This document shows positions 37,397 through 51,047 of a DNA stretch of 64,000 nucleotides, piece by piece. The position numbers and the translations under genes are program-made. Within the stretch, counting starts at the first letter, position 1; each line of letters starts with the position of its first letter. Origin of the DNA: Sciurus carolinensis. Lineage: Eukaryota > Chordata > Mammalia > Rodentia > Sciuridae. The stretch spans positions 109,369,160 to 109,433,159 of the forward strand of contig NC_062219.1 in assembly GCF_902686445.1 (NCBI RefSeq), written 5' to 3'. The notes beneath the pieces are model-generated. The model saw only the letters and a list, made by a program, of their open reading frames with translations, did no database searches and had not been told where the DNA came from.

Positions 37397-37824
37397 TGTA
37401 GCTTTTTCACTGCTGTGACTAAAAGATCTGACAAGAACAATTTTAAGGAGGAAAAGCTTATTTAAGGGCTCATGGTTTCAGAGGTCTCAGTCCACAGACA
37501 GCCGGCTCCATTCCTTGGGACTCTAGGTGAAGCAGAACATCCTGGTGGAGGAGTGTGGCAGAGGGATGTGGCTCACATGATGATCAGAAAGCAGAGAGAG
37601 AGAGAGAGACTCCACTCACCAGATACATCCCCATAGGCACACCAATGCCCACCTCCTCCAGTTACAGCCTCCATGCCTTCAGTTACCACTCATTTAATCC
37701 CATCAGGGGGATTAATTCACTGATTGGGTTAAGGCTCTCATAACCCAATCATTTCACCTCTAAATGTTCTTGCATTGTCTCACACCTGAGCTTTTGGGGG
37801 ACACCTCACATCTAAACCATAACA
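37397..37824 (-). mobile_element. MaLR-type LTR, antisense
   Basis: On the minus strand it begins TGTTATGGTTTAGATGTGAG, includes CCCCCAAAAGCTCAGGTGTG and a CT run, and ends TTTAGTCACAGCAGTG-like, the architecture of rodent and mammalian MaLR LTRs. It lies about 110 bp from the other LTR. Confidence 0.6.
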
Positions 37825-38339
37825 CCAGCTTTTGAACACACCTCTTTCTGATGCTACAGCTGTGTCCTACCTGTTTTATCCTCCCGACTCTACAAGGAGC
37901 ACAAGTTGGTGACTACCTGTCAGTGTGATTTGAGACACTTTATTCAACTCTTCAAGGCCCCAAGACATGTCCTTTATCATTTGTCTCAGTTCCTGAAAAT
38001 CTACCACTAAAGTATCTTTGCCCAATCCTCCAATGTTTTCACTTTTGTTATGCTTTTGGAAACCTATAAAATCCTGAATGTCCTAGAAAGAAAAATGCTT
38101 TTAAGCCAAGGAATTTGATGTGAAGTCCTCTCCTCAAAGTTTTTAGAACATTACTCTTGTCTAATAATCTAGGTGGCATATGGTGCTCATCAATGAAATA
38201 ATATTATAAATAATTCTCAGACCAGGAGGTTGGGATCAATAAGTAGTCATAATCAAAGCTAAATGCAATTATTGTATGATTTAGAACTATTCTATGATAA
38301 TTACATCTTAACACTGGAGTATTATGACATTTTACTTAC

Positions 38340-38490
38340 AAAAAAAGAGGAGAAGAAGAAGAGGAAAAAGAAGAAGAGAAGGAGGATTAGGAGGAGGAGG
38401 AGAAGGAGGAGAAAGAAGGAGAAGAAGGAGGAGAAGAAGAAGGAGGAAGAGGAGGAGAAAGAAGGAGGAGAAAGAAGGAGGGGAGAAAGC
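38340..38490. repeat. (GGA/GAA)n purine tract
   Basis: Plus-strand GAA/GGA repeat. The Lys/Arg/Glu-rich frames over it are artefacts. Confidence 0.95.
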
Positions 38491-38799
38491 AGCCTCTGTT
38501 ATGTCCTTGGTCTTTTTATTTATTTGTGGGTTTAGTTTGTTTGGTTTTTTGGTTTTTTGGTTCCATTTTGTTTTTGTTTTTGTTTTTTTTTTTTAGTCTC
38601 ATGAACGCTGCCAGGCATAAACTTTATCTTACCTCCTTGCTGTCAATGAAATATTCATGTGGCCACACACCTACAAGGCTTCAGATCATGTTGTCTAATC
38701 CTGAAAAACAGAGCTACTAACTTTTTTGACCATCATTTATTCATCCAAACTTGCTCTTTTGTATTCCCTACATCAGTTACCCTGCAGTCAATTGTCCCA

Positions 38800-39005
38800 A
38801 GCCAGAAATTTAGGAGGGTCATGCCTCTTCCTCTTCAGCAACCAAATGGAATCAGGTCTAAGGATTCACCCTCAGATCTAACTCTACCCCAATTGCTTCA
38901 CACCCTTCCTGGCAACCCCTTCCTCGTTGCTGCCAGCATCGCTTCTCCTTTCCACGCCTGCATCAGCCCCCTAACTAACCTCCCACCAATCCACTGTTTT
39001 GGAGG
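38800..39005 (+). repeat. L2-like relic
   Basis: Pyrimidine-rich stretch with CACACCCTTCCTGGCAACC and CATCAGCCCCCTAACTAAC, similar to the body of ancient L2 LINEs. Confidence 0.4.
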
Positions 39006-39009
39006 GTGA

Positions 39010-40900
39010 GAAGCAGGAAGCATGTCTACGGAACACACAATAGTGAGGTATCATTAAAATTTTTGCCACACCACATGTGCGTATTTCTCATCACATGTCT
39101 TTCTATAGTCTATTGTAGATATCCAGCATAACAATGCTGCTTTCCCATAAGTTCTGCAAGATCCCAATTTTTGATGTTTTATGATTTGAGGGCAAGTTAC
39201 TTAACATCTTTGAACTTTGGGTTCCTTATCTGTAAAATCATAGTACACCTTGATAATGTCATTTTCAAATTCTAAAGTTTTTGTTGAATAACCTTATCTA
39301 AAGATTTTATTTGCACTTTTAATTCACTTTTGGGTTTAGTGCACACATGGGTGAGTGCTAGCTACTAAGTTGGAACTGTTTTAATGCTTCCTGAGATCTG
39401 TCTTTTTTGGTTTTGTGTCTTCCACCAGGGGGCACCCACTCTCCAGCACGTTGAATATTAATAGCTGTGGCTTCATGAAGTTATGCTCTTTTACTTCAGG
39501 AAAATCACTGCCAGTTCAAGATCACAATTTAAACATCATTAGTAACTTTGCTCAGATATTTCCAAGGATAATTTTTACTTGAAGTTACTTTCAATCTTTT
39601 TTTTTTTTTTAAGAGTAGCTTCACACATGGAGTAAATTAATGATTTTCAAAGTGATAACATGTGGAATTTGTATGGAGCTAGATTTGAGATTGGGTTTGA
39701 TGCATTGAGAGTTCCCAATTCCTTAACTTACCAATTTCCTGCTTAATAGTCATACTTCCTATTACATCTGCATGTTGGATCTCAAAGGGACTTTTGCAGG
39801 ACAAGTTAAGGAATATATAAATGACTTGAAACATGACCTAAATGTAGGCTATTGTTATTAGGTAGGAATTTATTTGTGAAAAATCAGGGTTCAGAATGTG
39901 TGTCAATTATCCTACTTATAATTAGATATTTGTAGGGGAAGAGGGTAAAGTCAAATCATTTAAAAATTCAGTTTTTCATCCTGAAGTTTCTATCAAACAG
40001 CTAAAAAGTAGCCCATGCCTGCTCTCAACTGCACCACACCTTTTAGGCCACATGTAGCTTTATCATAATAAGGAATAAAGTCAAACATCTTCTGTATGAA
40101 ATTATCTGGGGCACCATTATTCACAAAAACAACAGAACATTTTGGAGAGCAAATAAGCACTTTTGTTGCTAAGTTTTGAAAAAAATTGAATTTAAGACTC
40201 CACATTTATGGGCTTTGGTAAATTAGAATGGAGGGTGGTGATGGAGATGGTGGTGATAATGAAGGGGGGAGCCAAGTTGATAGGAATAAGGGAAGGAAGA
40301 AAAAGGAGTGAGCAGATTCAGTGGGGCACACAGGGATGGGGGCAAACCAACTGATAGTTCAAAGGACCCGGGTCAGACGGACATCAGGTCAGCATCTCAG
40401 ACAGCAGCAGCCAGGAAAGTGGACACCAGGACTCAGAAAGTCATATAAAAGACAAAGTAGCCACCCCTAAGCTTGGACAGGGCATCAGGAAACAAGGTGA
40501 AAGGTGACATCCACAAAGACTTCTTATATGAGGTCACAGAAGCATCGACTTTCAATATGGGTTAGAATGACCTTGAGAAAGTTCACTGATGTTTCTTCAA
40601 CTTTAAGATGAGGATAATAATACTTTTCAGTGACATCATAAGGATTTAACAAAGTAACATGGAATCTGCCACACATGCTAAGCACTGCAGAAACAGAAGC
40701 TTTAACACTGCATCATCATCTTCCTCTCCTCCACTTCTTCCACTTCATCATCGTGTTTATCTCTCACCACATACTGTTTTCCTTCTAAGACTTGAAGCAA
40801 GTAAAACCTTCAGCCAGTGCACCTCACTAGAAGGTTCTTCTGCCTTCCCAGGCATGGCAACTCAATTAGAAATGAAACTCATAAACCTTAACATTTGTCC
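39010..40900. other. Intergenic, nothing recognised
   Basis: AT-rich unique sequence with a T-run at 39598-39610. No gene, exon or clear repeat. Confidence 0.45.
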
Positions 40901-40929
40901 AGTCACCACACAATGTCATTCCTAGGTGT

Positions 40930-41425
40930 TTGCTAGAGAGAAATGAACATAAGTGTAAATAGAAAGGCATGCACACAATGTTCTTTACAGTTTTAATTGC
41001 GATGGCCTCAAACTGGAAGCAACTCAACGTCCTTGAAATGGTGAAATGATGAACAAATTGTAGTGTAATTCACATAGGGAAGAAGCTATTGTCACAGTCA
41101 ATAACATGTAAATCCCCAAAATGTGTTGAGGGAAAGAAATTCCATGTAAAAGAATGCATTCTCCTGATTTCTTTGTATGAAGTTCAAGAACAGGCCAAAC
41201 GAATCTGTGGTGACAGAAATCACAACAGAAGTTGCAGTCAGGGGATGGGGCAGAGGAGGAAGAGGGACTGGACTGGTTGGATCTGGCTGAAAAGGGACAC
41301 AGGGGAACTCTCTTGGGTTGTGAGGATGTTCTAACCCTGTTAAAAATGCAAGACTGCATAGGTGTACACATTAAACTGTTCATTTAAGCTTTGTACATTT
41401 GATATATGTAAATCATACTACAGTA
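40930..41425 (+). mobile_element. Old L1 3' end
   Basis: TTGCGATGGCCTCAAACTGG, AAGCAACTCAACGTCC and the terminal GTTAAAAATGCAAGACTGC region, followed by TACACATTAAACTG. No open frame remains. Confidence 0.6.
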
Positions 41426-42084
41426 ACATGCTGCTTCTTGGGAGGGGGAAAAATGAGACAAAACCAATGGGTCCATAATATTTATCTAGCCAAAAAGAGC
41501 TCATGAAGTAAAACTGAGCTACCAAGATATTGTGAAGGGCAACATGTACAGAGATAGCTTCCCTGGCAAGCAGACGAAGCATATAGGGATGAATAAACCA
41601 GAGCAACTTTCCAGAAGAGTGGGCACATCCATAGCTATTCAGAGAAATAATCAGCTGACAGGGGCCACCAAAATCAGCTGACAGGAACCCAGCAAAAGGG
41701 TTCCCTCCGTGAATGCTCAACTGTCATCAAGCATAATCAAGGTCCATGGAGAGGGCTGATGGGGCACATCCTGAGCATCTGTCTGCTCACCCTATGACTG
41801 GGTTCTCTACACTCCCTCCAAGCACATCCGTGACTCTGACACATGATCGTGTAAGTTTCATCAGACCATCAGAGTCCATGGTACCAGAAGGCTAAGAATT
41901 TATCCTGCTCCACTAAAATGGCCTGAGAGCAGGAATAATGACCGCACTCAACACACTGCAGATGCTCCGTAATGTATTTTAAGCAGAGTGAGAGTTGGAG
42001 GGGCTTTAGTGGGCTCCTGCTCCCCAATGGCTCACACTTGCTAATCAAGTCCTTGTGCCCAGCACTCTGTAAAATGCTACAAAA

Positions 42085-42250
42085 ACCTGTTACTTAATTC
42101 TGATAGTGACGAACCCTTAAGAGAGAGTACTATGATTCTCCCCAACTCACAAATGAGAAAGAATTTTAGAGTGGTTAAGCAATTTTCCCAAGGTTGAACA
42201 CCTCTCAGACCCTGCAGTCTGACTTGGAATCCAAGATTTTAACTCTTGGG
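42085..42250 (+). repeat. MIR relic
   Basis: AACTCACAAATGAGAAAG, then GTTAAGCAATTTTCCCAAGG and CTTGGAATCCAAG follow MIR core order. Confidence 0.55.
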
Positions 42251-42714
42251 CTATGCTGCCTCCTAGTGGTACGTCTCACCTGGGTTACTCCAGCAGTTTC
42301 CTTAGTTGGTCTCCCTGCTTGCATTTTTGCCATGCTCCACCATGTGCACAATTAACACTGTGTCACGACCAACCCTATCTTGAGGCTGCTGGTAACCCTT
42401 CTACACGCCATCCATGAACATGTATCCCCTGTCCTGGAGTATGCTCTGCCTGTCTCTTCTCCTTAAGTCAGTTGCTTCAAATTTCTTTGACACTATGGAA
42501 TCTAGGAGTACCCAAATGTGGAGAACAGGGCAGCAAAGCCGTCAGGGGAGCAAGCGCCAGGGCCCTACTCTTGGGCTGGCTTTTGTTGGAATTTGCTTTT
42601 TTGCATAGAAATTATTGATGACACCTGATTGCCTTCTGTGGTTGGTTGGTCTATGTTATTTTATAAAATGGAAGAAACACCCTCAGAAGGAAGAATGGTA
42701 AGGTGGACAGACTC

Positions 42715-42870
42715 CTGAACTGGAACACTGAAGACCTGAGTGCAGATCCTATTTCTACAACCAATCAGCTGTGTCCCTGGGGAAACTGGTTTTCTTCTAT
42801 GAGCTTCTGATTGCCCACCTATAAATGAAGGGTTTCGGCTAGATGAACTTTAAGTTCCTTTTGACTCTGG
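42715..42870 (+). repeat. MIR relic
   Basis: GAAGACCTGAGTGCAGATCC, AATCAGCTGTGTCCCTGGGG, then AAATGAAGGGTTTCGGCTAG match the 3' half of MIR. Confidence 0.6.
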
Positions 42871-43429
42871 TAAATTATAGCAGTTGCTGTAATGTACTAA
42901 TCCTGGGTGCCAGGTGCGTCATGCTTACACCTAAGAGACAGGGGTAGCTATCACCATATATTAAGGAAGAAACTGAGGAAAAAGCAAACTAATCTAATTG
43001 CTCAAGTTCAAATTCTGGAAACAGAATTGCTAGGATTTGCCCAGTTCTTTATACTCTGAACTGGATCCTGAACTTCAACTACAAAGCAGAGGACAAGAGA
43101 ATTACTCCTCACTTCCTGAGGTTGTGGGCACTAGAGATATTTTCAAAGGCAAATTATCACTATAGAAAAGCCTGCAGATTTGCCCTCTGAGATTGTATCT
43201 AGAAAACTTGTGAACACAGGAAAATTGGAAGGGTTTTCCAAGGACAACCTTATGCCTATTTTCTACCAGTTCTTACCACTTGGCTTCACACATGTCTAGC
43301 TACCTATCTATTCCTCTCTCAATCTGTCTTTTTTGCAGAGGCTTTGGTTTTGATGAATTTAGAGAAAGCTTTCTCCCATCTAACTCTCTCAATACTTTCT
43401 CCTTTGAGAAAATTTCATAAGCACTAATG

Positions 43430-43530
43430 AAACCAGTGTCAACCTGGCTCACAGATAAAGAAACTGAGGTTCACAAAGGTTAGAGGCTTCCTCAAGGTCA
43501 CTGAACTGGGAAGTGCTGCACCCCACTTCT
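43430..43530 (+). repeat. MIR relic
   Basis: ACAGATAAAGAAACTGAGGT, then GCTTCCTCAAGGTCACTGAA. Confidence 0.6.
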
Positions 43531-44444
43531 GTCTTGGGCAAAAGTCTGAGCTCTGCCCGCTGTGCTCTGTTGCCCTCTGACAGGCACTTTTCCAAAATTT
43601 AGTCTTTATGCCTTCACCTTGACTAGTCTTCCTTTCATCCCCACATTGGAAATTTTATTTTTCTTGGATCACTAGCATCTCTTAGAACACAATGAAACAA
43701 ATCAAAAGTAACTGATGGTATATTCACTTTGCTAGGACCAGAACTTCAAGCACAGTGTTTTTAAAAACATAAATTATGTGGTTCCTCTCCCACAGAGCTT
43801 AGTCTTTACTGTCTTGGTTTGTGCCTGTGTTTCAGTGTTTATGCTCATTTGTATTTCATAATATGTATTTGCTTTTACAAACTAGTGCCTTTTAATTCAG
43901 CTGACAAACTTAACTGTTTGTTTTGCCTTTATTTTCTTTTATGTGCTGTGCATTGAACCGGTGGGAGGAAAGGAAGTTTGGTCATGAGTGGAGAATGAGC
44001 ACAGGCACATGCACTCGAGTGACATGGGACTGCTTGCATTGCCCATGTGTCTCTCAAGACCCAGGCCCTGCTGTCCTCAACCAGCCACTGGGCTCACACC
44101 AAGAATGCATGTCCTCACCAGTCTGAGGGAGTAGAGGGGTGTTAGTAACTAAGACACCTTAGATGATCCAAAACCCAGTCACCACTTGCATTTAGAGAGT
44201 TTTCTTCCTCTGCCTCCATTTAAATATAAGTGTGTCTGAAATTATGAGAGCCTTAAGACTTCAAATCAGGAAGACTTGCCAGGTTTTGTACCTGGATCCT
44301 TTAGGGCATGTGGTGGAAACTGTGGATCTCTTTCTAAGAAAAATACTTTAAAATAAAACAAAATGTAAAAGATTACAAAGGACACTAATTTTATTAAAAT
44401 GCGATTTTTGAAATATTAAAATAAGTTCGCGATGCAACATTCTT

Positions 44445-44578
44445 GTTTCTCAACCAGTGTAATTCCACATCACATACAACCACAAAAATGGGAAGTTAGA
44501 CTCCAAGTATGTATGATATGTCCAAATATATTCTACTGTCATGTACAAATAACAAGAACAAATAAAAAATTTTTAAAT
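44445..44578 (+). mobile_element. L1 3' terminal fragment
   Basis: CACATACAACCACAAAAATG, GTATGATATGTCCAAATATA and TTCTACTGTCATGTAC, ending in an AATAAAAAATTTTTAAA tail. This is the same 3' end as the younger sciurid L1 copies at 51-55 kb. Confidence 0.75.
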
Positions 44579-46138
44579 CATTTTGTTTATCTATTGTATA
44601 ATTAGATTTAGGAATAATTCCAGTGGTTTCCATAATTTCCAATTATGATCATTACAAAGGTCCGAGACATGATCAAAACATTTCATGACCTGAAAAGCCA
44701 TCATCCAAAATATCAGGTTAATGTAACAGGAAAATACCTGAGATGTTTGTGTGCAAAAAAGTCTGTTTTGTTTTTCATATTTATAGTTGAAGGAAATGAC
44801 AAATTTCACATATGGTTGATAAAAATTTTTTTTTTGCCCAGTGAAGTGAACACACATCCTGAATTCTAGGTAGTCATAAAAATGTTTATATTGAAAAGGA
44901 CTTTAGCAAGTACATGCCCAGGATCCTAAACCTAGATGGGTACCACAATTTAGGCAAAATTGAAAAAACAGAAATTCCTGGGACCTAACCTTGATTTATG
45001 GAATTATAATCTCTGAGGTAAAATCCATGAATCAGTATTTTTTTAAATTCTAGAGATGATTCTGATACAAACAATTAGTATATCCACTAAACCATCTTAG
45101 TATCACCCCAAAATTTCTCCACTAAGATTTTGTGATATATATATATATCCTTTTTCACACTCAGATCTCAAGGAATCAGTGTTTTGAAAAGTTTTGAGTT
45201 AAGTAACCATTGATTCTTTCCCCTTATTAAAAAATGTTTGTGGCACACCTGACATACGTAAAATCTACATTTTTTAGTGTGCCATACAGGTACATAATCA
45301 CCAAGACCACCAACATACAGAACAATTGCCTCTCCTGAGCACTTACTGGTGCCCCTTCAGAGTTAATCCTCCTCCATTCCTACTCCCTGTTAACAACTGG
45401 TCTGTCTTCTGTCCTTACAGCTGTACATTTCCCAGAGTGTCATATGCACGCATGTAACCTTTGCGTCTGATTTCCTTACATGTATCATGATGTTACACTT
45501 AAGACATGTGTGTTGTAGGTATTAGCACTTCATTCCTTTTTTTTTTTTTTTTTTTTTGGTAACTAAGTAATGTCTCATTGCACTTATTTACCAAGTTTGT
45601 TCATCCATTCATTCACAAGTTCAGGATTTGGATTGTTCCCAGTTTTTGGCAATTATGAATAAAACCTCTATAAATATTCATGTACAAGTTTTATATGAAT
45701 ATAAGGTTTTATTTTGGGGAAATATCTGGGAGTAGGATTGCCACATCATATAGTAAGTATATATTTAACTTTATAAGAAATCCTCCAACTATTTTCCAAA
45801 ACAGCTGTATCATTTTGCATTCCCACCAGCAAAGTATAGGAATTCCAGTTACTTTGCCTTCTCATCAGCACATGGTATTGTTAGGGTTTTGTGTGTGTGT
45901 GTGTTTGGTTTGTTTGTTTTTCCTTCTTCCTTCCAGTAGAAAGTGTAGAATATCTTGTTGTAATTTTAATTTGCATTTCCTTTATGGCTAATGAGGTCAG
46001 GTATCTTTTCATGTGCTTGTTTTCTGTCTTTATATTTTCTTTGATGAATTATCTGTTCAAATCTTTTACCCATTCTGTAAATTGGGTTGTTCTATAAATA
46101 TTTGGTGAGGAATTTAATTTGAAATTTATTTAACCTGT

Positions 46139-46290
46139 GGCATTCTACCACTGAGTTATATCTCCAACCCTTTTAATTTTTATTTTGAGACAGAGTCTCA
46201 CTAAATTGCCCAGGCTGCTCTTGAAATTTCAATACTCCTGTCTCACCCTCCGAAATAGCTGGGATTAGAGGTGTGCAACACCACACCCCG
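46139..46290 (-). repeat. Sciurid composite SINE, antisense
   Basis: CTACCACTGAGTTATATCTC, GAGACAGAGTCTCACTAAAT, then TAGCTGGGATTAGAGGTGTG. Confidence 0.8.
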
Positions 46291-47171
46291 CTGTGGTTTT
46301 GAGCTTTATTAAAAAAATTATGAATATACGTTTTTAGAATCAGATATATGGTTCTTGAAAACTCCCTCCAAGTTTGTGACTTACCTTTTTTTATTCCCTT
46401 AACAGTGTCTTTTGAACAGCAGAAGCTCCTATTTCTCATTTTTAAATTACAAATCATACTTTTGCTGTCATATTTGGGACACCTTTCCTAATCCCAAGGC
46501 CACAAAGAGTTTCTCTTTCATTTTCTTCTAGAAGTTTCAAAGTTCTGTGCTTTATTTTCAAGTCTATGATATATTTTGTGTTAATTTTTATATTTGGTAC
46601 CAGCTATTAAATGAAGATCCATTTCTTTGAATATGGATATGTAATTATTCCTGCACTATTTGTGGGGAAAATTTTTCCTTCATTTATTTTCCTTGGCACC
46701 TTAATCAAAAATTTATTGGTTATATTTGTGTGGGTCTATTTCTTCACTTTCTATGCTATTCCTTTGATCTACATTTTTGTATTTTTTTTACATTACTATA
46801 AGCCTTGGAATCAGATACTGTCTTTCAAATTGTTCTTCTTTTTCTAAATTACCCTGACAATTTTAGTTCCTTTGCTTATAAATTTTAGAAGGAGCATGTC
46901 AATTTCTGTAAAAAATTCCCAATGGAATTTTGATTGGAATTCCAATGAATTTATGAAATGTTTTTGGAAGAACTGACACTTGAACAGTATTGAATATTCT
47001 GATCAATGAAAAATTACATGTCTATACTTATTTAGATATTTGATTTCTTTTATCAGTGCTTCTGTTTTCAGCATCAAGATCTTGCTCATATTTTTATCAG
47101 ACATAAATTAATAGTATATTATTGGATTCATTTGTTAGATTTATCCCCAAGAATTTTAGTGCTATATTTCT

Positions 47172-47383
47172 AATACTGGGAGTTGAACCCAGGGATGCAC
47201 TACTACTGAGCTACATCCCCAACCCTTTTTAAAAATTTTTAAAATAAATTTTTATATTGAGACAGGGTCTCAGTAAGTTGCTTAGGGCCTCACTAAGTTG
47301 CTGAAGCTAGCTTATACTTGTCTCTTACTGTTTCAGCCTCCAAAATCTCTGAGATTACAAGCATGCATTACCATACTTGGCCG
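47172..47383 (-). repeat. Sciurid composite SINE, antisense
   Basis: CTGGGAGTTGAACCCAGGGA, GAGACAGGGTCTCAGTAAG and TGAGATTACAAGCATGC. Confidence 0.85.
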
Positions 47384-47466
47384 TTTAGTACTTTTGTAAA
47401 TGGTTACTTTAAACACTTTTCAATTGCCAATATTTCATTGCTAGTATATAGAAATAGGATATCTTT

Positions 47467-47647
47467 TTGTACTGCGGATTGAACCCAGAGGCACTCAAAC
47501 ACTGAGCCACATTCCCATCCCTTTTTAAAATATTTTACTTAGAGACAGGAGCTTGCTAAGTTACTGAGGCTGGATTTTAATTTGCAATCCTCCTGCCTCA
47601 GCCTCCTGAGCCACTAGGATTATAGGCATGTGCCACTGTGACCAGTT
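47467..47647 (-). repeat. Sciurid composite SINE, antisense
   Basis: GTACTGCGGATTGAACCCAG, AGAGACAGGAGCTTGC and TAGGATTATAGGCATGTGCC. It is the second such copy within 300 bp. Confidence 0.85.
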
Positions 47648-48121
47648 ACAAATAGGATTTTTCCAAAAATATTGACCTTCCATCCTGCAATTTTCTGAGT
47701 AGACAATTATGTTATCTGTGAACAGAGACAGATTTATTCTTTCCTTTCTGATCTGCGTTCTTTTTATTTGTTTTCCTTGCTTTCTTGCATAAATTAGAAC
47801 TTCTGGTATAATGTGTAATAGAAATGGCAGGATGAAAATATCTGTCTTCTTCCCTGTCTTAAAGGGAGAGCACTCACTCTTTGCCATTAATTATATTAAC
47901 TGTAGTTCTTTTGATAATAGTTTTTAGAAAGCAGGCTCTTCCAGTTTTTTGAGTGTCTTCATTTTATTTTATTGAATTTTTTCCAAATGCTTTTTCCACA
48001 CTTACTGAAATTATCATGTGTTTTTTCTTTATAGTTGATACTATTGAATAGTTGGATCATAATGATAACTGAGTGTTGACCCAGCTGGACATTCCTGGGT
48101 GGGGATTCCCCATTTAGTTAT

Positions 48122-48664
48122 TGTATTCGTCAGGGTTATACTGATAATCAGGATGTATATATAATAGAATGTATATATAATAGAGGTTTATTCAATTGAC
48201 TTACATGATCAAAAGCTGAATATTGCCACAATGGCTGTAGATAGGCTGGAGAGCCAGGGAAATCAGTCTAAGAAGCCAAAAGACTCAGAACAAGAGGTAC
48301 CAATGAAACAGCCCCAATCTGAAGCTGAAGGCTCAGAACCCCCTACAAAGAGTTGCTGATGCAAGTCTGCAGTGCAAGTCTGTGAGCTGAGTCTGGATTC
48401 TGATGTCCCCAAGTAATGGCAGCAGCAACAAATGCACTCACTTAAGAAGGATCTAGCATGTGCATGCATAAACTTCCTCTTCCTTCTGTGTTTTCCTTCC
48501 ACTGGAGCCCCCAGCCTGGTCAGGACAGATCTTTTCTTCTTGGTTTACTGACCCCACATGCCAATCATCTCTGGAAACACCTTCACAGACACACCCAGAT
48601 TTTACCAAATTTCTAAGTGTCTCTTAATCCTGTCAAGTTGATAACCAAGATTATCACAGCAACA
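48122..48664 (-). mobile_element. ERVL-type (MLT2-like) LTR, antisense
   Basis: On the minus strand it starts TGTTGCTGTGATAATCTTGG, contains ATCAACTTGACAGGATTAAG and GGGTGTGTCTGTGAAGGTG, and ends at the TGACGAATACA boundary. The order resembles MLT2-type LTRs. Confidence 0.5.
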
Positions 48665-48954
48665 ATGTATGCTGGATCTTTTTATGTACTGCTGGATTTA
48701 ATTTATAGTGTTTGTTAAGAACTTTTGCATCTGTGCTCATGAGGAATATCACTTTGTAATTTTCTTTTCACACTTTTGTCTGGTTTTATTTATCAGTGTA
48801 ATGTTGGTTTCATAAGATGTATAAGGAAGTGTTCCTTCCTCTTCTTTTTTCTGGAAGAATGGTTGGTGGAATTTTCCAGTGAACCATCTGTACCTGAAGT
48901 TTTCTTCTTTGGATAATTTTTAATTACAAATTCAAATGTTTATTTATTTATTAT

Positions 48955-49110
48955 GTATTTTGAGATGATTTTTTGCAATGTTGTCCAAGCTGGATGTATT
49001 TTGAGACGGAATCTTATGATGTTACCCTTGAACTCCTGGACTTGAGTGGTCCCTCCACATCAGCCTTCCAAGTAGCTGGGACTATGAGTATATACCACCA
49101 CAACCAGTTC
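48955..49110 (-). repeat. 7SL-derived (Alu/B1-like) SINE relic, antisense
   Basis: TTTGAGACGGAATCTTATGA, CTTGAACTCCTGGACTTGAG, CCTTCCAAGTAGCTGGGACT. No ID half. Confidence 0.6.
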
Positions 49111-50469
49111 AAATTCATTTTTTAAAATCAATATAGACTATTTCTTTCTTTCTTTTAAAATGGACTTTGGCAATTTGTATCTTTCAATAAATTTTACATT
49201 TCCTATAAATTTGTCAAATTTGAGGCAGAGTTCTTTGTAGTATTCCCTTGTTAACCTTTTACTATCTGTAGGGTTCCTTATTTTTAACAATAAAAAAACT
49301 ATATTTGTAATCACATAGTCAGATTATCATGAAGACAACATGGTTATCTCACTAGACTGACAAAATTCTAGACCAAAGACAAAGTTTGACATTTGACCTA
49401 GTCAGGTCAGTCTTATTTAGTAAGAACAAGTGATTTATATCAGTAATATTGAAATATTACTCAATATCTTCATAAGCATATTTGATATCCAGGGACCTAA
49501 TTAGGTGTAGCAGCTTTTTTCCAGATCATTGGAATTATCCAAGTAGATAGTCATGTCAACTGTTAATGCTACCATTATGTCATCTTTATTTTAGAACAAA
49601 ATTGAAATCAGTAATGATAAGTACTTTTCTATGGAACATTTTGGATAAAGATTAAAGACAAAGAACTTGGCTAAATTCAAAGGAAAGGCAGTCTTGGAAA
49701 ACTGCAAATGAATGAGCCTAAGGAATCAAGCACAGGAAGCATGGTTTGCAAACCTTTATGTGTGACTTATTGATTGTCTCATTTCAGACAGACAACTTCA
49801 CTAAATTCCATTTATTTATCTATAAAAATAGTTGGCTCACTGTATCAGTTAGATGTTTTGAAGAGATTGATACAAAACACTTGGCACATAGTCAATGCTC
49901 AGCAAACAGAAGCTTCTAGCATTTGATTCTGCTACCAGCTCAGTAACTTAGGTTAAAATTAAACTGGTGCCTGTCTCTAAAGACCAGGCTTGAAAGACAG
50001 AAAGGTCAAATTCCTCTAAGGTGCAGAGAAAACCATCCCTAATTTCTCAAATACTCCAGCTTCAATTCCACAAGATTCTTTTTGCAGTTTTAGTGAGGAG
50101 AAATCGTTCCTCACCCTGTTCTAGAAAACTCTTGGTGACTCCATTTTGATCAGAAAATATGTATGTGACAGCATTGTGCTAAGCCCTATGGGGAAACCAG
50201 AGAAATCTGCGCAGAGCCCCTGCTGGTTAGCTTAATACAGAACCAAGCATAGAGTAGAGGAAGGTGATACACGTGAATCGATTGTATCGTTAAAAGTTTA
50301 ATAAATCTAGAAACAGGACCAGAGTGAGCCTTTGAAAAGAGTACTTTGAAAAGACTTCCTGGTGAAGGTAACTTGAAGGACCAACAGGGTTTGGAGAAGC
50401 AGGAAGGAAGAAAGAAGGTGCCTCCCAGAGGAAACCAGGGCCCAGAGCAGAGAGGCAGGGTGGCACAGT

Positions 50470-50630
50470 AGGTTTGAGGCCACACTGTGAAGCTACATTG
50501 CTTAAATCCAAGTTCCTGCTTTGTCCCCTGCTAGCTGTGACCAGGCAGATTACCTAACCTTGTAAATCCCTGTGTCCTCACAATTACACCTACCTCAAAG
50601 AGTTATTGAGTGGACAAAGTTTGGAAGTTT
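50470..50630 (+). repeat. MIR relic
   Basis: GCTTAAATCCAAGTTCCTGC, CTAGCTGTGACCAGGCAGAT, TACCTCAAAGAGTTATTGAG. Confidence 0.6.
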
Positions 50631-51047
50631 GGAAGAGGACTTGGCATTTGTTGTAGGTATTACTAGGTAGCAAGTGTCCAAAGAGGACCATCAGGAAATG
50701 AGATTAGATTAAGGGATAAGGATCGGTAATAAAAATTCTATAATTAGTTCTAATTTTTATTTTTGTGCTACATCTATTTAAAAAAGAAATCTATATTTTC
50801 TCTGAAATTTGTAGCCTGATATATTTAGAATTATTCTTGATGAAAGTTGATTTAAGGGTCTCCTTCCTGAGAGGTTCTTTTTCTTTTCTCTGTGCTTAAA
50901 ATTAATACTATTTCGAGGATAAAAATTAATATTTTTTCTAGGATAAAATAAACAGAAAATATTTGACTTGGGAAAAAAACTTTTACCACGTTTTTTCTAG
51001 GCTCTTCTTTTTAAAGCAATTGATGTTGTAAGAAATCCATTTTTCTT

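Larger units (their letters stand above)
45220..49310 (-). mobile_element. Long old L1, antisense, broken by SINEs and an LTR
   Basis: On the minus strand this runs from an old 3' UTR (about 45220-45500) through much of ORF2 (plus-strand reads such as GCATTCCCACCAGCAAAG, AATTTGCATTTCCTTTATGG, TGGAATTCCAATGAATTTAT). It is interrupted by SINEs at 46139, 47172, 47467 and 48955 and by an LTR at 48122. A T-run at 45538-45557 is an internal expansion. No open ORF2 remains. Confidence 0.75.

Noticed and set aside
38263..38596. Two Lys/Arg/Glu-rich frames of 90 codons
   Set aside because: Products of the GGA/GAA purine tract at 38340-38490.
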